A stretch of 64,000 bases of DNA from Akkermansiaceae bacterium UBA956 (GTDB lineage: Bacteria; Verrucomicrobiota; Verrucomicrobiia; Verrucomicrobiales; Akkermansiaceae): assembly GCA_002293145.1 (NCBI GenBank), contig DBCO01000004.1, positions 1 through 64,000 of the forward strand, in the 5' to 3' direction. Position 1 is the first letter of the stretch, and every line of letters starts with the position of its first letter. The notes beneath the pieces were generated by a model. The model was not told where the DNA came from and searched no databases. It worked only from the letters and a program-made list of their open reading frames with translations. This document shows positions 16,911-25,112 of the stretch, one piece after another. Made by a program: the position numbers and the translations under genes.

Positions 16911-18220
16911 AATTCTTGATCGTCGCTATTGCGTGAAATGGTGAGATGAGCGCGCGTCCAGCCATCGGAGCTGCGGGTAAGTTGAAAATCTCCGCCGAGG
17001 TGCATGGCCAAATTTTTCACAAGGAAAAGCCCGAGCCCCATGCCTTCGCCGGGTTGTTTGGTGGTGAAAAAGGGATCGCTGGCGCGTTCAAGGATATCAG
17101 CAGACGGTGCGTTTCCTTGATCTGCTACGGTGATGCTGATGGTGGTATCGGAGAGCTGGGTGTCGAGTTTGATCTCGCGAGTTGTAGGATCTGCTTGGTG
17201 GGCATTATTGAGCAGAATGGCAATGGCCTGCGTAACGGAGTCGCGAGGAAGGATAAATTTTTCGCGGATCTGCGGCTGTTCAGAAATGCGCACGCGTTTC
17301 ATCAGCGCCTCGGGCAAGGTTTGATGCAGGGTATCGATGATCTCATGCAGGGAGGTAGATCGAGGAAGGTCGCCGAGGCTTTGTGTGTGGCGTTCGTTGA
17401 GTCGATCGAGAATGTGGCGGCAGCGCTTGACCTCTTGGGCGATGAGTTGGGCATCTTCGCGGTAAGGGCTGAGTTCAGGTTGTTTTTCGAAGGCAGAAAC
17501 GAGCTCGGAGCTGGCGAGAGAAATGGTGGCGAGGGGAGAGCCGAGTTCGTGAGCGACTCCTGCAGAGAAGGTGGCAAGTGCGGCGAACTGAGCATTTTTT
17601 TCAGCCTTGATGCGAGCCTTTTCGAGTTCGGCGTCCTGTTGGATGAGGATGCGGTGCATGCGCGAGACAAAGGCGGCTATGAAGATAGCAGTGACAATAA
17701 AGGCGTAAAGCATACCTTGCAGGTGCCACGAGTAGCTGGCACAACCGCTGGAAATTTCCATATCGCCCATGAGCAGAGGCTTGTGCCAAAAAAAGATCAA
17801 GGTGTAGCCTATGATGGTCGTTGCGACGAGCGACCATAGGGCGCGCCGCGACATCGTCATGGCGGCCAAGGCAATGTGCAGGAGATAGAAAGAGGTGAAG
17901 GGGTTGTGACTGCCGCCTGTAAAATAGATGAGTCCGGTGAGAAGGAACACATCGAGCCAAAGTGGTGTGCCGGTGATGGCGAGGTGTGGCTTGCGCAGGA
18001 AAAGCAAGTTGGAGACAATCGTGATGGTGATGATGACCAAAACGGGGGCCCATGGCACAACGAGGTCATAGGCGCTTTGCCCTACGATGGCGCAGAGAAT
18101 TTGGCCGATCGCAGCCATCCAGCGCATGCGCAAGATCCACTCGGCACTGATGATTTCTCGTTTTTGGAGCAGTTTTCCTCCCATGGCGTTGATGCTGTGG
18201 TAGCGATGCCGCTGCGGCAA
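16907..18220 (-). CDS. RegB/PrrB-type redox sensor histidine kinase
   Basis: 437 residues. Six membrane segments precede the kinase core. The quinone-binding motif of RegB, GGxxNPF, is present as GGSHNPF at residues 102-108 in the third or fourth membrane segment. The H-box is AGVAHELGSPLATIS with His224. Cys267 in EVKRCRHILDRL aligns with the redox-active cysteine of RegB (Cys265). The N, G1 and G2 boxes of the ATPase domain are visible (LLNNAHQA, GMGLGLFLVKNLA). This is a membrane sensor of quinone-pool redox state by family knowledge; here it is inferred. It forms an operon with the response regulator. An internal ATG at codon 13 is an alternative start. Confidence 0.86.
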   Translation of the reverse strand: MPQRHRYHSINAMGGKLLQKREIISAEWILRMRWMAAIGQILCAIVGQSAYDLVVPWAPVLVIITITIVSNLLFLRKPHLAITGTPLWLDVFLLTGLIYFTGGSHNPFTSFYLLHIALAAMTMSRRALWSLVATTIIGYTLIFFWHKPLLMGDMEISSGCASYSWHLQGMLYAFIVTAIFIAAFVSRMHRILIQQDAELEKARIKAEKNAQFAALATFSAGVAHELGSPLATISLASSELVSAFEKQPELSPYREDAQLIAQEVKRCRHILDRLNERHTQSLGDLPRSTSLHEIIDTLHQTLPEALMKRVRISEQPQIREKFILPRDSVTQAIAILLNNAHQADPTTREIKLDTQLSDTTISITVADQGNAPSADILERASDPFFTTKQPGEGMGLGLFLVKNLAMHLGGDFQLTRSSDGWTRAHLTISRNSDDQEL

Positions 18221-18278
18221 GGAGAAAAATCCTTTGGTTCTGTGGCAAATTGCCGCAGGTGAATCGATGCTCAGAAAC

Positions 18279-19373
18279 TCAGCGCGTGAGGGAACTGATC
18301 GAGGTGCCGCGGATGAAATCCGGCATCATCAGCAAACTGCGTTGCTGGAGACGGCTGCCTTTGGCCAGTTGTTCGAGTTGTTTCGCGAGGCGTTTGCTGA
18401 AGTTGGTTGGGTCGATGTGATAGGTGGAGATGCGCGGGACGATGCTCTCGAAAATGGTTTCGCTGGCGAGTGAAATCAGGCTGCAATGGCGAGGGATTTG
18501 TCGGCCAGCGGAGGCGAACCAAGTGAGGAAGGTGAGTGCTTGTCGCGGGCGCAGCGTGAGAATGGCGCTAGGTGGATTGTTTGAGCGAAAGGCGATGTCG
18601 AGCGATTGCAGCAGTCCATCGGTGTTTCCATAATCGATGATTTCGCGCACGGTAGTATCTGCGCCGGTGAAGGCACGTGCACCTTCGAGAGCCGCGATGT
18701 TGCCGCGCAGTCCATCCTGCGGGACAATGACGCCGATGTGGCGGTGCCCTTTTCGCCAAAGCTCGCCCATGGCATGATTGGCTGCGGCGGCCCAATCGAT
18801 GTCAACGGAAGGCAAGGCAATGCCATCATGAGGATAGCCGCGGATGATGCAGGGAGCTTGCGTTACTTGGAATGTTTGCTGGATGGCGAGACTGGATCGA
18901 TAGAGCAACCACGCGTGGCAAGGCTCTTGTTGCAAGAACTCGCGCAGGTGTTTTTGGGGATGGGGTGCATCATACCAAGCGGGAGAAAATACATCGAGGT
19001 CGATGGCTTTTTTCGCGAGAATCGAGCGGATGTGGTCCACCTCGGTGAGCATGTTTTGTGACATACGTTCGAGCCTGTGCGGCGACAGCATGCCGATGCG
19101 CAGGGTTGTGGGCTGAGGTCGCTCCTCGGCGATGAGATGGGATTTGATGAGTCGTTTACGACCATGAGCACAAGGCTCGAGCAGTCCTTGCAAGGTGAGT
19201 TCGGTGAGACTACGGCGCAGTGTATCGCGCCCGACTTGGAGGATTTCTGCTAGACGACGTTCGCCGGGTAATGCAAGGGGCCATTCGCCTTGGCGGATGC
19301 GTTGTGCCAACACGCGGGTGCAGTCATCGGCGAGCGATGTTTTGCTAGGCAGCAGTGGGCTAGAACGTTTCAT
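18279..19373 (-). CDS. GntR-type DNA-binding / LacI-type sugar-sensor regulator of the nan operon
   Basis: 364 residues. The N-terminal winged helix (residues 15-75: RVLAQRIRQGEWPLALPGER, then RLAEILQVGRDTLRRSLTEL) is of the GntR type. The remainder has a LacI-like periplasmic-binding fold (GHRHIGVIVPQDG, PPSAILTLRPRQALTFLTWF, CSLISLASE), as in AraR. It is the last gene of the sialic-acid operon, 12 bp after the epimerase gene, and therefore is likely its own regulator, responding to sialic acid or ManNAc. No DNA-binding site has been shown; a palindrome upstream of nanM is a candidate. Confidence 0.8.
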   Translation of the reverse strand: MKRSSPLLPSKTSLADDCTRVLAQRIRQGEWPLALPGERRLAEILQVGRDTLRRSLTELTLQGLLEPCAHGRKRLIKSHLIAEERPQPTTLRIGMLSPHRLERMSQNMLTEVDHIRSILAKKAIDLDVFSPAWYDAPHPQKHLREFLQQEPCHAWLLYRSSLAIQQTFQVTQAPCIIRGYPHDGIALPSVDIDWAAAANHAMGELWRKGHRHIGVIVPQDGLRGNIAALEGARAFTGADTTVREIIDYGNTDGLLQSLDIAFRSNNPPSAILTLRPRQALTFLTWFASAGRQIPRHCSLISLASETIFESIVPRISTYHIDPTNFSKRLAKQLEQLAKGSRLQQRSLLMMPDFIRGTSISSLTR

Positions 19374-19385
19374 TAGGTGAATGCG

Positions 19386-20561
19386 TTAGATGTTGAGTTC
19401 TCTGGCAATTTTGTGGCATAGCCAGAGAGCGCGCGGATGATGGAAAAACGATTTCCAGAGCGAACCTTTTAGCGTGCTCGAAACAGAACCATCACGCTGC
19501 AAATAACCATACCATTCTCCATGCTCGCTGTCAGAAAAATGTGCAAAACTCCAGTCGCGCACTTGCTCATGCATGGCGAAATACTTTGAATCCTCGGTGA
19601 GTTGATAGGCGAGCAAGGTAGCAATCAGCGCTTCATCATGGGGCCACCAGAATTTCATATTTTGCCAGTATTCCTGAACGGGGCGGTCATAGACATCGCG
19701 GAAGTAGAACAGTCCACCATGTTCCTGATCCCACCCGCGTTGCCACATCCAATCTAACATTTGGCAACCAAGCGCGATGAGATCGGGATCATTGCCACGG
19801 CGTTTGGCTTCTTCGAGGATGAACCATGCGCCTTCGATCGCGTGACCTGGATTGAGCGTTCGCCCATCAAAGTGATCGGAGATCGATCCATCTGGGTTCA
19901 CCAGTTCCATGACTACATGGAGATCTGGTTTGACGAAAAGGGTGCGAATTTCCTCGATACAGCGGTCGATCCAACCTCTCAGAAAATCATTGCTGCCGAG
20001 GCGCAGGCTCAGTTCTTGCGCGGTGACAAGAGTGATCATGCGCGGACCTAGGGCGACGAGTGGACGGGCATCGGTGAATTTCGGTTCTGCGGAGTTGGGT
20101 AGAAAATTCCAATCAACGAAGCGCTGAAACCAGTGGCGTGCTTTGTTGGCAGAAGATGCAGAACCCGTGGCCGCAGCATGGGCAGCGAAGGCAATGGCCG
20201 TAAAACTTTCACTATAGGCGTAGCGGCGCTTGCGTAGTGCCGTGCCAGATCGTGTCACATGAAAATACAAGCGTCCATCGCGTGGGTCGATGCATTTGTT
20301 TTCCAGAAAATGCAGGCCACTTTCCGCCCAGGCGAGCCACTCTGGCCGAGCTTCATGCTCCAGATAAAGTGTTAGCAGCATCCAGCTCATGCGCCCTTGG
20401 GCCCAGACAGATTTGTCGTCATCGACGAGTGAGCCATCGTGATCAAAGCAGTGCAGAAATCCGCTATGCTGGTGATCGATAGACCGAGGAAACCAAAACG
20501 GGATGCAGTCAGAGAAGAGTTGTTGGTGATAGAACTCGGCAAGTAAAGGTGCTGGATTCAT
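19386..20561 (-). CDS. nanE: N-acylglucosamine 2-epimerase (NanE-like, AGE family)
   Basis: An (alpha/alpha)6-barrel epimerase of about 391 residues that interconverts ManNAc and GlcNAc. Family landmarks are GRMSWMLLTLYLE, the catalytic-His region GHAIEGAWFILEE, WWPHDEALIATLLAYQ, and EWYGYLQRDGSVSSTLKGS followed by WKSFFHHPRALW, close to the C-terminal motif of renin-binding-protein-type GlcNAc 2-epimerases. The start at 20561 is chosen because it overlaps the stop of the lyase gene (ATGA) and leaves MNPAPLLAEFYHQQLF as the first residues. Acting on free sugar, it would follow the lyase as in the Bacteroides nanLET pathway. The exact substrate is inferred from context. Confidence 0.85.
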   Translation of the reverse strand: MNPAPLLAEFYHQQLFSDCIPFWFPRSIDHQHSGFLHCFDHDGSLVDDDKSVWAQGRMSWMLLTLYLEHEARPEWLAWAESGLHFLENKCIDPRDGRLYFHVTRSGTALRKRRYAYSESFTAIAFAAHAAATGSASSANKARHWFQRFVDWNFLPNSAEPKFTDARPLVALGPRMITLVTAQELSLRLGSNDFLRGWIDRCIEEIRTLFVKPDLHVVMELVNPDGSISDHFDGRTLNPGHAIEGAWFILEEAKRRGNDPDLIALGCQMLDWMWQRGWDQEHGGLFYFRDVYDRPVQEYWQNMKFWWPHDEALIATLLAYQLTEDSKYFAMHEQVRDWSFAHFSDSEHGEWYGYLQRDGSVSSTLKGSLWKSFFHHPRALWLCHKIARELNI

Positions 20562-21484
20562 GACGAGGAAACGGAGGTGTGCAGAGCCCAATCATCGAAG
20601 CCTTGTTGCTGGAGCGATTGCCAGAGTGCCTCGACTTGGGAAGCTGTGGGATTACTGAGAGGTAGACGCGCAGGGCCGACATCGACGCCGAGTTTTTTCA
20701 TCAGTGCCTTTGCGGTGCCAAGGTAGCCGGTGGCGGCGATGGTATCGATCATACGGATGGAAATGGCTTGCAAGCGATGCGCTTCTTCCTCGTCCTTGCG
20801 TAGACAAGCGGCGACGAGTGATTGATTGAGCTTGGGTGCAAAATTGTAGGTGGAGCCGACGCCACCCCGTGCTCCGGTCGCAAAGGCACTGACGATCATT
20901 TCATCGACACCCCAGGGGAGATCGAATTTTCCGCCACAGGCACGGCGCGCTTTGAGGTAGGCTGTGAGGTCGGTGTTGGTGAATTTGATTCCTGCGAGGT
21001 TCGGGATTACGGCATCGGCTGCTTCGAGAAATTTATCCATCGGTAAATGCACTTGTGTTAGTGCAGGGATATCGTAGTAGTAAAAAGGCAAATGAGGACA
21101 GCATGCGGCGATGGCCGCACACCACTCGACAAGGCTTTCCACCGATGACGGCTTGAAGTAACTGGGTGCAAGAGCGCTCACACCAGAAAAACCATGTTCC
21201 TGCGCGGCTTTTGCATAGATCTTCGCGTCTTCGAGGCAATTCGTGCCGCAATGGGCGATCACGTAAAGCTTGTGATCTGCGGCAGCTTTTTCCCATGTGC
21301 GAAACATTTCCAATCGCTCATCGCGAGTCAGTGAATGTGCTTCTCCGGTGCTGCCCGTAATAAAAACATGGGTGATGCCTTGCTGGGCGAGGAAGGCCGC
21401 CTGAGCATCGATTTTTTCAGGAGCAAGTGAGCCATCAGCATGAAATGGCGTGTGGGTGGCGCTGACGAGTGTGTGGAGTTTCAT
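20558..21484 (-). CDS. nanA: N-acetylneuraminate lyase
   Basis: A class I aldolase of the DapA/NanA family, 308 residues. The Schiff-base lysine is Lys167 in LAGIKFTNTDL; the catalytic tyrosine is Tyr137 in FYYYDIPALT; the carboxylate-binding loop GSTGE is at residues 44-48. The FTNTDL continuation and the YYDIP block are characteristic of the sialic-acid lyase branch rather than dihydrodipicolinate synthase. It splits Neu5Ac into ManNAc and pyruvate in the cytoplasm. It overlaps both neighbours by 4 bp (epimerase, transporter), which strongly supports translational coupling. Confidence 0.88.
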   Translation of the reverse strand: MKLHTLVSATHTPFHADGSLAPEKIDAQAAFLAQQGITHVFITGSTGEAHSLTRDERLEMFRTWEKAAADHKLYVIAHCGTNCLEDAKIYAKAAQEHGFSGVSALAPSYFKPSSVESLVEWCAAIAACCPHLPFYYYDIPALTQVHLPMDKFLEAADAVIPNLAGIKFTNTDLTAYLKARRACGGKFDLPWGVDEMIVSAFATGARGGVGSTYNFAPKLNQSLVAACLRKDEEEAHRLQAISIRMIDTIAATGYLGTAKALMKKLGVDVGPARLPLSNPTASQVEALWQSLQQQGFDDWALHTSVSSS

Positions 21485-22755
21485 GATTGTAAGGAAGACG
21501 TTGCGGTGCGTGGTCGCACAAAAAGAATTAGAACGACTGAGATCACCGAGACGAGTCCAAAGATGGTGAATATCGTTTCGTTAGAAACCTGTCGATCCTT
21601 GAGAACTCCGAAAAGCCAGTCGGCGAGACCGCCGCAGGAGATCGAGAAAAAGTTGAGTATGCCGTAAGCGGTGGCGCGTGATGATGCTGGCATGATTTGG
21701 CATAAGATCGGCATGTTGTTACAATCGAAAAATCCCCAGCCACATCCAAAAAGAATCAGCCCGCCGATGCACAAGCTCAGGGCTGTGGACATTGGCATGC
21801 TTGAACCTTCACCCGTAGCGATGCCCACAGCGATTAGCGCTGGAACGAGAAGTGACATGCCAATGGCTGAGGTGTAGATGCGACCGCGAATGTTGCGTTT
21901 GACCCATCGATCGGCAATCCAGCCACCGAGCATCGCCGAGGCGATCGCGGCGCATTGGAAATAAAGCACCGCATTGACTCCAGCGGCTCCTTGCGACATG
22001 TTGAATCGTGTTTTGATGATGGCTGGCATCCAGTCACGAATGACCCAACCTGCGAGCGCGGGAAGAGTGAAATACAGAATCATCAATACAAAAGACCATT
22101 GTATTAGTCCTTGAAACCCCGAACCGTTGTCGCTGATCTCGCCATCTTTTTTCTGTGTTGCAAGTCGTCGTGAATATTTTCCTAACAAAAAATACAAAGG
22201 GATGGCATAGATAATGCCGATGTATCCTGCCACGCTGAATGCACCGCGCCAACCGAGTTGTGGGACATCGGCAGCATAGCCACTGAATGCACCGAGAATC
22301 ACTCCAGAGTAGATGCCGATTTGATGCAATCCTACGGCCTTGGAGCGGGAGTCTCCCATATGAATCGTGGCGATAAACGCCAGTGCAGTCGGAATGTAAC
22401 AGGCCTCGGAAAAACCCATCAAGCCGCGAACAATCAGAAGCTGGTGATATGTCTGACAGTGGCCCGTAGCCCAAGTCGTGAGTGACCACACAAACAAGGA
22501 TACTGCGATCAGCCGTACATGACCTACGCGCAGAGCGATAATGCCTACAAATAGTGAGACGATCGCGTAAGTCCACTTAAACATCCCTAACAGCATGCCC
22601 CAGTTTTCTTGATTGATGATGCTGGGAATGTCGTGCATCACTGAGGTTTTCATCGTCGCCAGCATTTGCCGATCGAGATAGTTCAGCAAGGCAACGGGGA
22701 AAAGAAGGAGCACGCAGAACCACGCTGCGGACTGTGGTTTTTCGGCAGTGGTCAT
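21481..22755 (-). CDS. MFS transporter, probable sialic-acid importer
   Basis: 424 residues with about 12 membrane segments. It starts with AAWFCVLLLFPVALLNYLDRQM, the pattern of the anion:cation symporter branch of the major facilitator superfamily, and includes RGLMGFSEACYIPTALAFIA and a central hydrophilic loop (RRLATQKKDGEISDNGSG). It lies in the sialic-acid operon with 4-bp overlaps to the lyase and mutarotase genes, so import of sialic acid (NanT-like role) is the most likely function. The substrate is inferred from context only. Confidence 0.8.
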   Translation of the reverse strand: MTTAEKPQSAAWFCVLLLFPVALLNYLDRQMLATMKTSVMHDIPSIINQENWGMLLGMFKWTYAIVSLFVGIIALRVGHVRLIAVSLFVWSLTTWATGHCQTYHQLLIVRGLMGFSEACYIPTALAFIATIHMGDSRSKAVGLHQIGIYSGVILGAFSGYAADVPQLGWRGAFSVAGYIGIIYAIPLYFLLGKYSRRLATQKKDGEISDNGSGFQGLIQWSFVLMILYFTLPALAGWVIRDWMPAIIKTRFNMSQGAAGVNAVLYFQCAAIASAMLGGWIADRWVKRNIRGRIYTSAIGMSLLVPALIAVGIATGEGSSMPMSTALSLCIGGLILFGCGWGFFDCNNMPILCQIMPASSRATAYGILNFFSISCGGLADWLFGVLKDRQVSNETIFTIFGLVSVISVVLILFVRPRTATSSLQS

Positions 22756-23816
22756 GGCTTGCGGGTGAGTTCGAGAATGTTGGGAGTGCGCACACCGGGA
22801 CGAATTTCCCCGCTGATGAGCAGATAGGTTTCACCATGCTTCACGGCGGGCGCTGTTACGGGAAGTACGGCATCGAGTGCATCTTCTTCGATCCATGTTT
22901 GCGAGGTCTCATCAAGTCGCATGATCGTTTTGCAAAAGCCTTGGTGCTTTTCTGGGTCTTTGCCGACTTGTGCGCCGTCATCGCCACCGACGACCAGAAG
23001 ATCGCCTTTGCGTTGCCAAGCAGGTGAAACGGCGGCCACTGCGCAGCGAGGCAAATCAGGCCCTCGTTCCCACGATTTCCCATCAAATGTCCAGCTGTAT
23101 GGTTGATAGGTGCGCACCGCTTTGCCATCGGCATCAGCAGCCAGAGAGCATCCGCCGATCACCCATAGCGCTTCATTTGTTGCACCCGCCGTGGCAAGCA
23201 TCAAGCCATGTTTCGGCAGTGGTGCTGCCTCTTTCCATGTTGCATCCGCACTGCTAAGATCGAAGGTGAAATGCCGTGCGCTGGCTGTCGTTGAATCCGG
23301 TTTTTCGAGTCCGCCGATCACATGGATGTGATTTTTCCAAATCACGGCGCAGGCGTTGGCGCAGGTCATCGGCAATGCTGGCCATGGAGTGATCGTAACT
23401 TTTCCTTCGTTCCATCGGATCGAGGCGACATGGCTAAAGTTTTCGGTCATATTGCCTCCGCCGATGAAAATGATTTCATCCTCACGTTGAATGCTCACGC
23501 CGTAGCCATTCGCTTGAGGAAGGGTTCCGACAACGCGCCACGTTGATTCTTTTTTGCTGAGATCGAGGGCGAAAATTTGATCGTGCCAAACTTTTTTGCC
23601 GCCCTTCCATGGCATGACACCATCAGGAAAATTCGCGCCGCCAGCAACCAAAAGGGTATCGCCTAACACACCCGCAAAGCTCCCGGCGAAGCCGTGGGCA
23701 TCTGGAAGAGCGGGCAAGGCGCGGACGGAAGTTTCTTGCGCAGAGACTACGGCAAGCGCGCTCGCTGTCGCGATGCCTACGAGGCAAGTAAGTTTCGATT
23801 CGGTGCTCCGATGCAT
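22752..23816 (-). CDS. nanM: N-acetylneuraminate mutarotase (cyclically permuted Kelch protein)
   Basis: About 354 residues. A signal peptide (LTCLVGIATASALAVVSA) precedes a Kelch beta-propeller with repeats such as GDTLLVAGGANFPDGVMPW, DEIIFIGGGNM, IHVIGGLEKP, LWVIGGCS and LLVVGGDDGAQ. Proteins of this type next to nan genes are known as cyclically permuted mutarotases and convert the alpha anomer released by sialidases to the beta form in the periplasm. The ATG at 23816 is preferred because the earlier part of the frame (to 23891) is hydrophilic and the later start gives a clean signal peptide. It is the first gene of the operon. Confidence 0.82.
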   Translation of the reverse strand: MHRSTESKLTCLVGIATASALAVVSAQETSVRALPALPDAHGFAGSFAGVLGDTLLVAGGANFPDGVMPWKGGKKVWHDQIFALDLSKKESTWRVVGTLPQANGYGVSIQREDEIIFIGGGNMTENFSHVASIRWNEGKVTITPWPALPMTCANACAVIWKNHIHVIGGLEKPDSTTASARHFTFDLSSADATWKEAAPLPKHGLMLATAGATNEALWVIGGCSLAADADGKAVRTYQPYSWTFDGKSWERGPDLPRCAVAAVSPAWQRKGDLLVVGGDDGAQVGKDPEKHQGFCKTIMRLDETSQTWIEEDALDAVLPVTAPAVKHGETYLLISGEIRPGVRTPNILELTRKP

Positions 23817-23886
23817 GCTGTGATGCTCCACGAAATCATGGTCAGAGCAAGAGGAATCAACTGGTTTGGCGTAAATACCAGTTTTG

Positions 23887-23897
23887 CCCAATTTGGG
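23887..23897. promoter_or_regulatory. Perfect palindrome CCCAATTTGGG (odd-length) upstream of nanM
   Basis: An 11-bp inverted repeat (CCCAA-T-TTGGG on the plus strand) about 70 bp before the nanM start and about 94 bp before argB. It is placed where an operator for the operon's GntR/LacI-type regulator could lie. No other evidence supports binding. Confidence 0.35.
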
Positions 23898-23907
23898 AGA
23901 TTTTGCC

Positions 23908-23935
23908 TTGAAGTATGCTTGTCACAAAATATGAA
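23908..23935 (+). promoter_or_regulatory. Possible sigma-70 promoter of argB
   Basis: TTGAAG (23908-23913) and TATGAA (23930-23935) are spaced by 16 bp, 56 bp before the argB start. A moderate match to the -35/-10 consensus; it lies just beside the palindrome at 23887. Confidence 0.35.
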
Positions 23936-23990
23936 ACTTGTCATGAATGATGGTTGTTTTTTCCGACTCATTGTGATTCTCTGAGCTCCT

Positions 23991-24869
23991 ATGAGTCTTT
24001 CCCATCCGACCGCCAAAGCGGAAGCCTTGATCGAAGCCCTGCCGTATTTGCAAGCCTTTCGCGGCAAAACGGTGTTGGTGAAAATGGGTGGCTCGGCGAT
24101 GGAAGATCCGGAGCTGGTGGCGAAGGTGATGCGCGATATTGTTTTCATGGAAGTCGTCGGCATCAATCCGATCGTTGTGCACGGCGGTGGTAAGGCGATT
24201 TCGGCAGCAATGGCAGCAGCTGGTCTCGAAGCCAAGTTCGTTGGTGGATTTCGTGTGACCACGGAGGAAGCAATTTCGATTGTGGAAACAGTTTTGTCTG
24301 AAGAGATCAATCCAGGCTTAGTACGCATGATTCGCGACTTCGGTGGCAAAGCGGTGGGCATTCCTGGAACGGATGTTTTTTTTGGCGAGAAAATGAAAGT
24401 GACCGACAAAGAGGGCAACCGTGTGGACATTGGCCGCGTCGGCGAAGTGGTCGGTTGTCAATTGGGGCGTATGGAGTCGGCGCACAATGCGGGCATTGTT
24501 CCCGTGATTTCGCCTTTGGCTGCGGAGCTTTCTACGGGCAAGTCACTCAACATTAACGCAGACCTAGCGGCCGCGGCATTGGCGAAAGAATTGCGCGTCG
24601 CAAAATTAGTTTATCTCTCCGATGTGCCTGGTCTGATGCGCGATCCGAGTGATCCGTCAACCTTGATCAAATCAGTGAACCGTGCGGAGGCCGATGCGAT
24701 GATTGCTGACGGCACGATTTCCGGCGGCATGATTCCCAAAATCAAGAGTGCACTCGATGCTCTGAATGCCGGTGTGCGCAAGGTTCACTTCATCGATGGT
24801 CGTTTGCCACACGCGCTTTTGTTAGAAATTTTCACCGAAAAAGGTATCGGCACTGAAGTATCGCGCTGA
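23991..24869 (+). CDS. argB: Acetylglutamate kinase
   Basis: Phosphorylates N-acetylglutamate in arginine biosynthesis. 292 residues, amino-acid kinase fold: the substrate- and ATP-binding glycine-rich loops are TVLVKMGGSAM and VVHGGGKAI, then NINADLAAAALA and the C-terminal ISGGMIPKIKSALDAL. The N-terminus AEALIEALPYLQAFRGKTV is typical of the hexameric, arginine-inhibited class by family knowledge. It stands alone; other arg genes are not adjacent, apart from argS some 11 kb away, which is not biosynthetic. Confidence 0.95.
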   Translation: MSLSHPTAKAEALIEALPYLQAFRGKTVLVKMGGSAMEDPELVAKVMRDIVFMEVVGINPIVVHGGGKAISAAMAAAGLEAKFVGGFRVTTEEAISIVETVLSEEINPGLVRMIRDFGGKAVGIPGTDVFFGEKMKVTDKEGNRVDIGRVGEVVGCQLGRMESAHNAGIVPVISPLAAELSTGKSLNINADLAAAALAKELRVAKLVYLSDVPGLMRDPSDPSTLIKSVNRAEADAMIADGTISGGMIPKIKSALDALNAGVRKVHFIDGRLPHALLLEIFTEKGIGTEVSR

Positions 24870-24873
24870 TCAT

Positions 24874-25110
24874 CTAACTGATGATCATGTTGCGTAGGCG
24901 CTGATGCAGATGGCCGGGAATTTCTTGGGAGAATTCTATCAACCCTGTGCTACTGATCCAGATTTCGGCGACATCAATGCCTTCTTGGCGCAGGGCGTCT
25001 GCGATCGCATCGAGCTTCCATTGCATGAGTTTGTTGCGATTGTCACGAGCGCTACCGTTGCACCATGAGATCGTTTGTGCGGCTGCGAGGCGTTTGAACC
25101 ATTTCATCAT
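24874..25110 (-). CDS. Small protein of unknown function downstream of prfA
   Basis: 78 residues that I do not recognise: a basic N-terminus (MMKWFKRLAAAQTISWCNGS), then LMQWKLDAIADALRQEGIDVAEIWI and a short C-terminal helix. Its start codon lies 2 bp after the prfA stop, so translation is probably coupled. The tight placement and lack of an alternative explanation for the sequence favour a real gene, but its length leaves doubt. Confidence 0.5.
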   Translation of the reverse strand: MMKWFKRLAAAQTISWCNGSARDNRNKLMQWKLDAIADALRQEGIDVAEIWISSTGLIEFSQEIPGHLHQRLRNMIIS

Positions 25111-25112
25111 CG

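Noticed and set aside
16946..17839. Long plus-strand open frame (297 codons) opposite the histidine kinase
   Set aside because: It lies entirely antisense to a gene with complete kinase motifs and its translation shows no domain. It is a shadow.
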